NCBI GenBank assembly: GCA_016711205.1
Contig: JADJTM010000003.1
Coordinates: 186,001-250,000 of the forward strand
Direction: 5' to 3'
DNA: 64,000 nt
Source of the DNA: Micropruina sp.
Lineage (GTDB): Bacteria > Actinomycetota > Actinomycetes > Propionibacteriales > Propionibacteriaceae
A program made the position numbers and the translations under genes. The notes under the pieces are model-generated. The model did no database searches. It saw nothing but the letters and a program-made list of their open reading frames with translations, and was not told the DNA's origin. Position 1 is the stretch's first letter; every line of letters starts with the position of its first letter. Positions 17,566-26,059 of the stretch are shown in pieces.

Positions 17566-19762
17566 ATGAAGGCTCAACGACTGTTTCGGGGTCCGATCCT
17601 GTGGATCATCCTGGCGTTCCTCGGAATTGCGCTGCTGATCGACTACGTCGGTAACGCCAACGGGTTTCAGCAGAAGCCCACCTCCGAGGTGGTTGCGCTG
17701 ATCAACGGCGACACCCCGCTGAAAGAGGTCGTGCTGGTCGACGGCGAGCAGACCATCCGGGTCGAGACCAAGGCCGCCACCGACAACAAGCTCCAGGCCA
17801 AATGGATCGGCACCCAGAGCCAGCAGATCATCGAGCGGCTGAACCAGCGGGTGGCTGCCGGCACCCTCGACAGCTGGCGGGGCGAGGTGCCGCAACAGGG
17901 CATCTGGACCACGCTGATCTTCAGCATCCTGCCATTCATCGTGATCGGCTTGATCTTCTTCTTCCTGATGAATCAGATGCAGGGCGGCGGCAACCGGGTG
18001 ATGGGCTTCGGCAAGTCCAAGGCCAAGCTGGCCACCAAAGACACCCCACGCACCACCTTCGCCGACGTCGCCGGTTGTGAAGAGGCCATCGAAGAACTGC
18101 AAGAGATCCGCGAGTTCCTCTCCGAGCCGGCCAAGTTCCAGGCGGTCGGCGCCAAGATCCCCAAGGGCGTGCTGCTGTACGGCCCGCCCGGCACCGGCAA
18201 GACCCTGCTGGCCCGGGCCGTGGCCGGCGAGGCCGGCGTGCCGTTCTTCTCCATCTCGGGCTCCGACTTCGTCGAGATGTTCGTGGGTGTGGGCGCCAGC
18301 CGCGTCCGTGACCTGTTCGAGCAGGCGAAAGAGGCGGCGCCCGCGATCGTCTTCATCGACGAGATCGACGCCGTCGGACGCCACCGCGGCGCCGGCATGG
18401 GCGGCGGTCACGACGAACGCGAGCAGACCCTCAACCAGCTGCTGGTCGAGATGGACGGCTTCGACGTGCGCGGCGGCGTGGTGCTGATCGCGGCCACCAA
18501 CCGTCCGGACGTGCTCGACCCGGCCCTGCTGCGGCCCGGCCGCTTCGACCGGCAGATTCCCGTCGAGGCGCCCGACATGAAGGGGCGGCTGCAGATCCTG
18601 CGGGTGCACGCCGTGAACAAGCCGATGGCGCCCGATGCCCACCTCGAACCCGTCGCCAAGCGCACCCCCGGGCTTCACCGGCGCCGATCTGGCGAACGTG
18701 CTCAACGAAGCCGCCCTGCTGTGCGCGCGGCAGAACCAGCGCTACATCACCAAGCTCGACCTGGACGAGGCCATCGACCGGGTGATCGCCGGACCCCAGA
18801 AACGCAGCCGCATCATGAACGAGCGCGAACTGCTGATCACCGCCTACCACGAGGGTGGGCACGCGCTGGTCGCCGCCGCCATGCCGGGCACCGATCCGGT
18901 GCAGAAGGTGACGATCCTGCCGCGCGGCCGGGCTCTGGGTTACACGATGGTGATGCCCGATGACGACAAGTACTCCAAGACCCGCGGCGAGCTGCTCGAC
19001 CAGCTCGCCTACATGATGGGTGGACGCGCCTCCGAAGAGCTGGTCTTCCACGACCCCACCACCGGCGCGGCCAACGACATCGAGAAGGCCACCAGTGTCG
19101 CCCGGGCGATGGTCACCAAGTACGGCATGACCGAGCGGCTGGGCGCCGTCAAGCTGGGCAACGACTCAGAAGAGCCGTTCCTCGGCATGCAGGCGGGCAT
19201 GGGCAGCGGGCACCGCGACTACTCCGACGCCATCGCCGCGGCCATCGACGAAGAGGTGGCACGGCTGATCAACACCGCCCACCAGGAGGCCTTCGACTGC
19301 CTGGTGCTGAACCGCGACGTGCTCGACGAACTGGTCCGTCAGCTGTTCGAGAAGGAGACCCTCGACAAGGAGCAGGTGGCCAAGGTCTTCGAGAAGCTGC
19401 AGCGGCACCCGAAGCGGCCGGCGTGGACCGGCTCCGACACCCGCGTGCCCTCCAGCGTTCCGCCGGTCGACCCGCCGCCGCCCGCACCCAAGCCCGACCC
19501 GAGCTACGGTCCGCCGCTGCTCGGGCCCAACGGCAAGATCCAGGTGCCGGTGCCCACCGGTCCCGGTGCCGGCGGCCCGATGCCGCCGCACGACGTCGGC
19601 CCGTCCGGCCCGCAGCTGCAACCGCCGTACGGCCAGCCCGGTCAGCAACCGTGGCAGGCGCCGTACGCACAGGGACCCTACGTGTCCGGGCAACCGGGTC
19701 AGCACGGCGGCACGCCCCCCCAGCAGCCCGAGGGCGGCTGGGGGCCGCGGCAGGGCCACTGA
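17566..19762 (+). CDS. ftsH: ATP-dependent zinc metalloprotease FtsH, interrupted by a one-base frameshift
   Basis: Reads as FtsH in two frames. The first (from 17566) has two membrane helices (LWIILAFLGIALLIDYV and TTLIFSILPFIVIGLIFF), Walker A GPPGTGKT at ~206-213 and the SRH (ATNRPDVLDPALLRPGRFDR). It derails at VAKRTPG. The second frame resumes with GFTGADLANVLNEAALL and holds the zinc motif HEGGH (~428) and a proline-rich C-terminal tail. One extra G in CCCCCGGGC (18665-18673) accounts for it; removing one base gives 731 residues. FtsH degrades membrane and regulatory proteins and is hard to lose, so I suspect a homopolymer sequencing error, but a real mutation cannot be excluded. Confidence 0.88.
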
Positions 19763-19763
19763 C

Positions 19764-20327
19764 GTGGCGGTGGATCAACCGCGCGTCGCCGCCGCAGTCC
19801 GCGAACTGCTGGCCGCGATCGGTGATGACCCCGATCGCGAGGGGTTGCGCGACACCCCGATGCGGGTGGCCCGGGCGTACGCCGAGATGTTCGTCGGCAT
19901 CGACCAGACGGCCGCCGACGTGCTGGCCATCACCTTCGACATCGCCCATGACGAGTTGGTGCTGGTCAAGGACATCGAGGTCTGGAGCATCTGTGAGCAT
20001 CACCTGGTGCCGTTCACCGGGGTGGCGCACGTCGGCTACATACCGGCGGCCGAGGGCCGGATCACCGGCTTGAGCAAACTGGCCCGCCTGGTGGACGTGT
20101 TCGCCAAGCGCCCCCAGGTTCAGGAACGACTGACCACTCAGGTCGCCGACGCGCTGGTGGAGCACCTGAAGCCACGCGGGGTCATTGTGGTGATCGAGTG
20201 CGAGCACCTGTGCATGACCATGCGCGGGGTCCGCAAGCCCGGCTCGAAGACCGTCACCTCGGCAGTTCGTGGGGCCCTGCGCAATCCCGCCACCCGGGCC
20301 GAGGCGATGAGCCTGATCATCGGCTGA
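19764..20327 (+). CDS. folE: GTP cyclohydrolase I
   Basis: 187 residues from GTG, 2 nt after the ftsH stop. Zinc ligands are C77 and H79/H80 in VWSICEHHLVPF and C150 in IECEHLCMTMRG. It turns GTP into 7,8-dihydroneopterin triphosphate, the first step of folate synthesis. It normally heads folE-folP-folB-folK; here folP is 4.5 kb away, beyond two dead insertion sequences. A second GTG two codons later is a possible start. A 174-nt structured repeat begins 10 bp after its stop. Confidence 0.93.
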   Translation: MAVDQPRVAAAVRELLAAIGDDPDREGLRDTPMRVARAYAEMFVGIDQTAADVLAITFDIAHDELVLVKDIEVWSICEHHLVPFTGVAHVGYIPAAEGRITGLSKLARLVDVFAKRPQVQERLTTQVADALVEHLKPRGVIVVIECEHLCMTMRGVRKPGSKTVTSAVRGALRNPATRAEAMSLIIG

Positions 20328-20337
20328 TTTCCCCAGA

Positions 20338-20511
20338 GCGCCACTTTATGGTTGATATGAGCGGCGGATCTGGGCACTCCCAACGAGGTCGCGACTTTGT
20401 GGTTGATATGAATACCCCCTGGGGGTGTTCATATCAACAACAAAGTGGCGGGTTGGCACCGACCGGGTGCCATTGATGTCCGGCGCGGTTCATAACGACC
20501 ACAACCCGGCG
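20338..20511. repeat. 175-nt cloverleaf-like repeat, family 1, copy 1
   Basis: Four arms are variants of CGCCACTTTRTGGTTGATAT: arm 1 at 20338-20360 and arm 2 at 20389-20412 (direct), arm 3 at 20427-20450 and arm 4 at 20488-20511 (inverted). Arms 2 and 3 form a ~30-bp hairpin capped by CCCCC/GGGGG. TGGG/CCCA between arms 1 and 2, and GGCACC/GGTGCC between arms 3 and 4, form small side hairpins. Arms 1 and 4 close the structure. Related copies lie at 23242 and 49625. Confidence 0.8.
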
Positions 20512-20579
20512 AAGCGTGTGTAGCCAGGGGGCGCCTGCCCATGCTTGGATCTGCGCGGTCCCCGTCGACTGCTCGAGTC

Positions 20580-20692
20580 ATCGTTGGCTGGTCGAATCAT
20601 CGCTTGGCGTGAACGACCATCGCCCAGCGTGGGCGACCATCGCCCAGCTGAGTGAACCATCGCCCAGCTGAGTGAACCATCGCCCAGCGTGA
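20580..20692. repeat. Five ~20-bp tandem repeats
   Basis: Imperfect direct repeats with core ACCATCGCCCAGC and spacers TGAGTGA, GTGGGCG or GTGAACG, period 20-21 bp. The outermost unit (ATCATCGCTTGGC) is degenerate. They end about 10 bp before the left end of the IS256-like element. Confidence 0.7.
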
Positions 20693-20701
20693 ACGACGAG
20701 G

Positions 20702-22095
20702 TCGACCGTGGGACAGAGCCCCGGGGAGTGGTGGGGTTTGGGTGACGGCGCGGCGTCCTGAGTGAGGGGGCCATCGGCGAGATTCTCGATGTGTACCGCC
20801 AAGTACTCATCGAAGGAGAGCTCACCGATGGCCTTGTCTGATTCTGCCTTGTCCGAGCTGATGGAGGTGTTCCGCTCCGGGAGGGCACCGATTTCATCCG
20901 CGAGTGTGTCGGGTCGCGATGCAGGACCTGATCGATACCGAAGCAAGCAGCGTGATCGGTGCCGGCCGGTATGAACGCACCGAGACCCGCACCACTGAGC
21001 GCAACGGGTCACGACCCGGCTGCTCACCACCCATGCCGGCGACATCCAGTTGGCGGTGCCGAAACTGCGCAGCGGCTCGTTCTTCCGAGCATCTTGTCGC
21101 CGCGACGCAGGATTGATCAGGCCCTGTATGCGGTGGTGATGGAGGCCTACGTGCACGGCGTTTCCCCGCAGCGTCGATGATCTGGTGGTTGCCCTGGGCG
21201 GCACCGGCATCTCCAAGTCGGAGGTGTCACGCATCTGCGCCGGCTGGACGAGACCGTCGGTGCGTTCCGCCCCGCCGACTCGACCATGTCAGGTTCCCTT
21301 ACGTCTATCTGGACGCCACCTATCTGCATGTGCGGACCGAGCAGGCGATGGTGGTGTCAAGCGGTCGTGGTCGCCACCGGCGTCACTGCTCAGCGCCGCC
21401 GCGAGCTCCCCGGCGTCGACGTCGGTGACAGCGAAGACGAAGTGTTCTGGCGCGGCTTCCTCACCTCGTTGAAGAAGCGCGGCCTGGCCGGGTGAGGCTG
21501 GTCATCTCCGACCAGCACGCAGGCCTGGTCGCTGCCATCGCCCGCGGCCTGCAGGGCAGCAGCCATCAACGCTGCCGGGTGCACTTCATCCGCAACGTGC
21601 TCGCCCACGTCGCCAAGGGCGAGGCCGAAATGGTCGCCGCGGTGTTCCGCACCATCTTCGCTCAACCCGACCTGCCCTCGATGAGCAACCAATGGGACAA
21701 GGTCACCGGCGAGCTCGCCGGCCGCTACCCCAAGATCGGTGACCTGATGGATCAAGCGAAAGCCGAAGTGCTCGCCTTCGCGGTCTTCCCCCGCGAGCAC
21801 TGGCGCAAGATCTGGTCCACCAACCCGCTCGAGCGGCTCAACAAGAAATCAAACGCCGCGCCCGCGTGGTCGGCATCTTTCCCAACGAAGCCGCCGTCAT
21901 CCGACTCGTCGGCGCCGTCCTGGCCGACACCCACGACGAATGGGCCACCGATGAGCGCCGCTACCTCTCCGAAGAATCCATGGCCAAAATCGGCAAACCC
22001 AGCAACAATGAACCCGTCGCCCTCAACCAGGGCTGACCGGTCGGCATCGAGATGACCTCAAAGCCCACCACTCCCCGGGACTCTTACGACCGTGG
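20702..22095 (+). mobile_element. Degenerate IS256-family insertion sequence
   Basis: Ends are defined by an imperfect inverted repeat. The left copy at ~20702-20739 reads GACCGTGGGACAGAGCCCCG then GGGAGTGGTGGGG; the right copy at ~22061-22095 reads CCCACCACTCCCCGGGACTC then a GACCGTGG end. The interior is a mutator-type transposase with several frameshifts. About 1.39 kb, the normal size for the family. No target duplication could be read with confidence. Confidence 0.75.
20828..22036 (+). pseudogene. IS256-family (mutator-type) transposase, multiply frameshifted
   Basis: Transposase segments appear in three reading frames: MALSDSALSELMEVF, IGAGRYERTETRTTERNG, PSILSPRRRIDQALYAVVME, YVYLDATYLHVRTEQAMVV (first DDE-type Asp region), VGDSEDEVFWRGFLTSLKKR, then a long stretch starting MRLVISDQHAGLVAAIARGL with the CRVHFIRN block and STNPLERLN. 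Near 21848 one base is missing in AACAAGAAATC (expected NKEIKRRAR) and the frame changes again before the ending NEPVALNQG. At least five indels separate the pieces, so no active enzyme can be made. Confidence 0.85.
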
Positions 22096-22269
22096 CCCGC
22101 AACTCCTCGCCGCACAATGAGCAACGGCTCATCGTCTGTGCGCGACATCCCGGCGGCTGCTGCACCGCGTGCTGCTTCCCATGGCAAATGTCGGCAGGTT
22201 ATCCACAGATTCGCCGCGCAGGCCGCCTGCGGGCCCGGTCGGTCTCCGTGGCACCATCATTCTGGGTGG

Positions 22270-23226
22270 ATGCGAACGCCAAAGCCGTGCCTGCTGCCCA
22301 AGCGGCCGACCACCCGCCAGGGGCTGCTGGCCTCGGGGATGACCGCTCAGATGATCCGCACCGCGCTCAACTCCGGTCGCCTGAAGCGCCTCAGGCGAGG
22401 GGTGTTCGTCGATGCCGACGTGTGGCCCGACGACGCTCGCGACCAGCACCTGCTACTCGCCGCGGCGGAGCTTGAGGTACATCACACCGCGGTGCTGAGC
22501 CACGAGTCGGCGGCGGCGTCATGGGGTCTGCCGCACCCGGGCTTCGTGGAGTGGCATGCCGGCCCCGTGAGCCTCACCGTTCCGCCCGGTGACTCGGTGC
22601 GCTCCCGGGCATCGCGCTGCGTGCATCGCATCGCCCCGCTGCCCGGGGCGCTGGTGACCCGCGACGGCGACGGACGCCCGATCACCACCCTGGCTCGCAC
22701 CGCCGTCGACCTCGCGCTGTTGCGGTCGCTGCCCGACGCCCTGGTGATTCTGGATGGTGCGGCTCGGCTGCTGTGCGCGGCCATGGTCGCCGCCCCCCGC
22801 CGCCGGGACTATGCCAACCCGAGGCTGGCCGCAGCGGTGCGACAACTGTTCGAGCACGCGAACCTGAGTCGGCGCGCGGCCGGGTTGTCGGCCGCCATCG
22901 AGCTGTGCGATCCCCGCCGTGAGTCGGCGCCCGAGTCGATGTCCGCAGGTCATTTTCACCTGGCCGCACTGCCCGCACCGCAGTGCCAGGCGAAACTCCA
23001 GACGCCGATCGGTGACGCATTCCCGGACTTCTACTGGCCCGAGCACAACCTCATCGGTGAGTGCGACGGCGCGGTCAAGTACGCCGACGCGCAGGCCTAC
23101 GTGCGTGAGAAGGAGCGCGAGCAGGCCCTGCGGGATCTCGGTTACCGAATGGTGCGGTGGCAGGCGAAGGAGATCATGGTGTCGCCGAACGTGGTCGTCG
23201 AACGGGTCGCCCGGCAGTTCGACTGA
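22270..23226 (+). CDS. DUF559/VSR-like endonuclease-fold protein with AbiEi-type N-terminus
   Basis: 318 residues from the ATG at 22270 (MRTPKPCLLPKRPTTRQGLL), preceded by GGGTGG; earlier ATGs in the same frame lie too close to the IS256 end to be natural starts. Residues ~15-60 (TTRQGLLASGMTAQMIRTAL, LKRLRRGVFVDADVW) are the winged-helix-like domain seen in AbiEi antitoxins. The C-terminal ~80 residues (FPDFYWPEHNLIGECDGAVK, EREQALRDLGYRMVRWQAKE) are the VSR/DUF559 restriction-endonuclease fold with D-x-E-x-D-like acidic residues. Such proteins occur as many paralogues in actinobacteria, with no proven role. It is intact, flanked by two dead insertion sequences and followed after 15 bp by a structured repeat. 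Confidence 0.72.
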   Translation: MRTPKPCLLPKRPTTRQGLLASGMTAQMIRTALNSGRLKRLRRGVFVDADVWPDDARDQHLLLAAAELEVHHTAVLSHESAAASWGLPHPGFVEWHAGPVSLTVPPGDSVRSRASRCVHRIAPLPGALVTRDGDGRPITTLARTAVDLALLRSLPDALVILDGAARLLCAAMVAAPRRRDYANPRLAAAVRQLFEHANLSRRAAGLSAAIELCDPRRESAPESMSAGHFHLAALPAPQCQAKLQTPIGDAFPDFYWPEHNLIGECDGAVKYADAQAYVREKEREQALRDLGYRMVRWQAKEIMVSPNVVVERVARQFD

Positions 23227-23241
23227 TCGCCACCCAGAGCG

Positions 23242-23416
23242 GCCGCCACTTTGTTGTGGATATCAGCGGGCCGGCAAGCCCAGTGAGAGAAGCCCGCGAC
23301 TTTATGGTGGTTATGAACACCCCCGGGGGGTATACATAACCACCACAAAGTGGCGGTAGGGCGCGATCCCGAGCCACACCCCGGAATTCGTCCGTCATAT
23401 CCACCACAAAGTCGCG
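23242..23416. repeat. 175-nt cloverleaf-like repeat, family 1, copy 2
   Basis: Arms at 23242-23265, 23293-23316, 23331-23355 and 23391-23416. Arms 2/3 here read TGGTGGTTATGA against ACATAACCACCACA, where copy 1 reads TGGTTGATATGA against TCATATCAACAACA; both sides changed. Arms 1/4 share GTGGATAT/ATATCCAC, different again. The apex is CCCCCGGGGGG. It begins 15 bp after the DUF559 gene stop. From 23417 to 23588 I see nothing else. Confidence 0.8.
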
Positions 23417-23588
23417 TCAGCGCGACGAGGCTCATCCGTCTCACCTGATTGGCAGTGGGCGTCGGTCACACGTGCGCCGCGATAGCCGACGAGGGAGGGA
23501 TACCGGGTCGTCTCTGGACCGAAGAGAACGCCGCGAGGTCCGTGCTCAGGCCGCCGCGAAACGGTGAGTGACTCGGGCGCCGCGCCAC

Positions 23589-24822
23589 TAGTAGCGTGTC
23601 GCGTCTAATCTGGTTGGTATTGCTGGTTGGCTGTTCCCGGTGATCCTTGATCGGGAGGTGGCTGTAATGCCAAGGCCGAAGGAACATGTGGTCACGCTGA
23701 GTGCCGGTGACCGGCGGGATCTGACCGGGGTGGTGTCGCGGGGGGCCCATCCGGCTCGGATGATCGCCCGGGCGAGGATCCTGCTGGAGTTGGACGAGAG
23801 CGTCGCTCCGGCGTCGGATCGTCGGGTGATCGCCGAGCGGGCCGGGGTTTCGGAGGGCACGGTGTATCTGGTCGCGAAACGGTTCACGGAGGTGTCGGGC
23901 CGGGTCGAGGAGGTGATCGGACGCCGCAAGCGGACCCGCCCGCCGATCGAGCCGAAGGTGACCGGGGACGTCGAGGCGCGGGTGATCGCTCTGGCGTGCA
24001 CCAAGCCCCCGGAAGGGTTTGACCGGTGGTCGTTGCGGCTGCTTGAGAAACACGTGCTGCTCACCGACGGGATCCCGCCGCTGGACCACTCCACGATCGG
24101 GAGGGTCCTCAAGAAGGGGGGCTTCGTCCTCATCTGAAGAAGTGCTGGACGATCCCGCCGCACGCCAACGGCGAGTTTGTGGCCCGCATGGAGGACGTGC
24201 TGGAGGTCTAGCACCGACCCTTCGATCCAGCCGTGCCTGTGGTGTGCATGGACGAGAAGCCCTACCAACTCCTGGGCCACGCCCGCGACCCGATCCCGCC
24301 CGGCCCGGAACGACCTGAAGCAGGACTCCGAGTACGTCCGTCACGGAACCTGCTCGATCTTCGTGTGGGTCGAGCCGTTGGCCGGCCGGCGCCGGGTCGA
24401 CGCCCGCCGGCAACGGACCCGGATCGACTGGGCCCACGAGATCGACCAGCTACTCAGCGTCGACTACCCCGACGCGCCGCGCGTGGTGCTCGTCATGGAC
24501 AACCTGAACACCCACACCCTCGGCTCGCTGTACGAAGCGTTCGAACCGACCAAAGCCCGTGCCCTCGCCCAGCGGCTGGAGATCCACTACACCCCCAAGC
24601 ACGGCTCCTGGCTCAACATCGCCGAGATCGAGCTGTCCCGGCTGACCAGACAATGCCTCGACCGGCGCATCGACGACCTCGAACCACTCAACACCGAACT
24701 CGCCGCCTGGCAAGCCGCCACCAACGCCGACCAACGCCAAGTCGACTGGCAGTTCACCACCAGCGACGCCCGCACCAAACTCCGTCACCTATACCCACAG
24801 CTTCAAAAGCGACGCTCTACTA
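23589..24822 (+). mobile_element. Degenerate IS630-family insertion sequence at a TA site
   Basis: Left end TAGTAGCGTGTCGCGTC (from 23589) mirrors the right end AGCGACGCTCTACTA (to 24822), an imperfect terminal inverted repeat with TA at both tips, the target dinucleotide of IS630. Size is 1.23 kb. The right tip lies 10 bp before the folP start codon. Confidence 0.75.
23667..24822 (+). pseudogene. IS630-family transposase, frameshifted and with a nonsense codon
   Basis: Starts at ATG 23667 after GGGAGG: MPRPKEHVVTLSAGDRRDL, then a helix-turn-helix (VIAERAGVSEGTVYLVAKRF). The frame stops at 24135 because a G is missing from the run AAGAAGGGGGGC. A TAG at about 24209 replaces the expected Tyr codon in LEVYHRPFDP. 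Another indel near 24300 precedes VRHGTCSIFVWVEPLAG. Catalytic-domain blocks VVCMDEKPYQLL, VLVMDNLNTHTLGSLYEAF and HYTPKHGSWLNIAEIELS are recognisable (D, D, E). It cannot yield an active transposase. Confidence 0.85.
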
Positions 24823-24826
24823 GGCT
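24821..24826 (+). promoter_or_regulatory. -10 hexamer TAGGCT of folP, formed at the IS630 junction
   Basis: TAGGCT ends 6 nt before the folP GTG. Its first two bases are the TA target dinucleotide at the right tip of the insertion sequence, so sequence upstream of the hexamer is transposon DNA. Confidence 0.5.
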
Positions 24827-24832
24827 GCAGCC

Positions 24833-25666
24833 GTGCGGCAGCTTCTCAATCGTGGGCGCACGCTGGTGATGGGCATCGTGAACACCACCCCCGATTCCTT
24901 CTCGGACGGGGGCGCGTACCTCGACCCCCAGGCAGCGATCGCGCACGGCTGCCTGCTGCTCGAGCAGGGTGCCGACATCGTCGACGTCGGCGGCGAGTCG
25001 ACCCGGCCCGGTGCGCTGCGGGTCAGCCTCGACGACGAGCTGGCCCGGGTGTTGCCCGTGATCCGGGCACTCGCCGCGGCCGGTGCGGTGGTCAGCGTCG
25101 ACACCATGCGCGCCCCCGTGGCGAACGCCGCGGTCGATGCCGGAGCGGTGATCGTCAATGACGTTTCGGGCGGCCTCGACGACCCCGCCATGCTGCACGC
25201 GGTCGCCGAGCGCGGCGTCGGCTACATCGCCATGCACTGGCGCGGGCAGTCCGATCGCATGCAGAACCTCGCGGTCTATGCCGACGTGGTCGCCGAGGTC
25301 CGCGCCGAGTTGGCCGCCCGCCGCGATGCCGCACTGGCAGCCGGGATCGCCGGCGAGAACCTGGTGCTGGACCCCGGCCTGGGCTTCGCCAAGACCGCTG
25401 CGCACAACTGGACGCTGCTGGCCCACTTGGACGCACTCCAGAGCCTCGGCCAGCCCCTGCTCGTCGGCGCCTCACGCAAGCGCTTTCTGGGCGAACTGAT
25501 GACCGGACGTCCGCCCGGAGAGCGTGACGATGCCACCGTCGCGCTCACCACGCTGCTGGCTCGGCAAGGGGTCTGGGCGGTACGCACGCACTCCGTCCGG
25601 GCGCACCGGGACGCCTCGGCAGTCGTCCAGCGGCTGGGCCAGGAGGCCGTCCGCACCGTGCAGTAG
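24833..25666 (+). CDS. folP: Dihydropteroate synthase
   Basis: 277 residues from GTG. Signature blocks are VMGIVNTTPDSFSDGG and VDVGGESTRPGA (pterin site), VSVDTMRAPVANAAVDAGA, VIVNDVSGG, LVLDPGLGFAKT and LLVGASRKRFLGEL. It joins p-aminobenzoate to dihydropterin pyrophosphate and is the sulfonamide target. The gene starts 10 bp after a dead IS630-like element, apparently from a leaderless TAGGCT promoter, and leads folB, folK and DUF3180. Confidence 0.95.
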   Translation: MRQLLNRGRTLVMGIVNTTPDSFSDGGAYLDPQAAIAHGCLLLEQGADIVDVGGESTRPGALRVSLDDELARVLPVIRALAAAGAVVSVDTMRAPVANAAVDAGAVIVNDVSGGLDDPAMLHAVAERGVGYIAMHWRGQSDRMQNLAVYADVVAEVRAELAARRDAALAAGIAGENLVLDPGLGFAKTAAHNWTLLAHLDALQSLGQPLLVGASRKRFLGELMTGRPPGERDDATVALTTLLARQGVWAVRTHSVRAHRDASAVVQRLGQEAVRTVQ

Positions 25667-25687
25667 GGTCGCTGCGGAGGTGAGTGC

Positions 25688-26059
25688 ATGGCAGCAATTG
25701 TTCCCGATCGGGTGCGGCTGACCGGTCTGCGGTTCAGCGCGATCCACGGCGTTCACGAGTTCGAACGGACCCGGCCCCAGACCTTCGTCGTCGATGTCAC
25801 CTGCGAGCTGATGCCACGGCAGCAGTCCGACGAGTTGGCCAGCACCGTCGACTACGCCGAGCTCTCGCGCGAGATCGAGGCCGCCGTCACCCGTGACCCG
25901 GTCAATCTGATCGAAACCCTCGCCGAACGGATTGCCGCCACCTGCCTGCACCATTCGCTGGTCGGGGCGGTCGAGGTGACCGTGCACAAGCCCGATGCCC
26001 CGATGCCCGTCCAGCTGAGCGATGTGGCCGTCACGATCCGCAGGAGCCGCCCGGAATGA
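25688..26059 (+). CDS. folB: Dihydroneopterin aldolase
   Basis: 123 residues. GGAGG lies 8 nt before the ATG. Typical blocks are VRLTGLRFSAIHGVHEFER (active-site region), STVDYAELSREIE, and NLIETLAERIAATCL with the conserved Glu, ending in VTVHKPDAPMPVQLSDVAV with the catalytic Lys. It cleaves dihydroneopterin to hydroxymethyl-dihydropterin and glycolaldehyde. The stop overlaps the folK start by 4 nt. Confidence 0.94.
   Translation: MAAIVPDRVRLTGLRFSAIHGVHEFERTRPQTFVVDVTCELMPRQQSDELASTVDYAELSREIEAAVTRDPVNLIETLAERIAATCLHHSLVGAVEVTVHKPDAPMPVQLSDVAVTIRRSRPE

Noticed and set aside
18640..18700. Programmed frameshift in ftsH
   Set aside because: There is no stop codon at the shift point, no downstream stimulatory structure I could see, and FtsH is not known to use recoding; a sequencing error or mutation is simpler.
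22117..22269. An earlier start for the DUF559 gene at 22117
   Set aside because: The extra 51 residues begin beside the right end of the IS256-like element and show no similarity to the family; the ATG at 22270 has a better upstream region.
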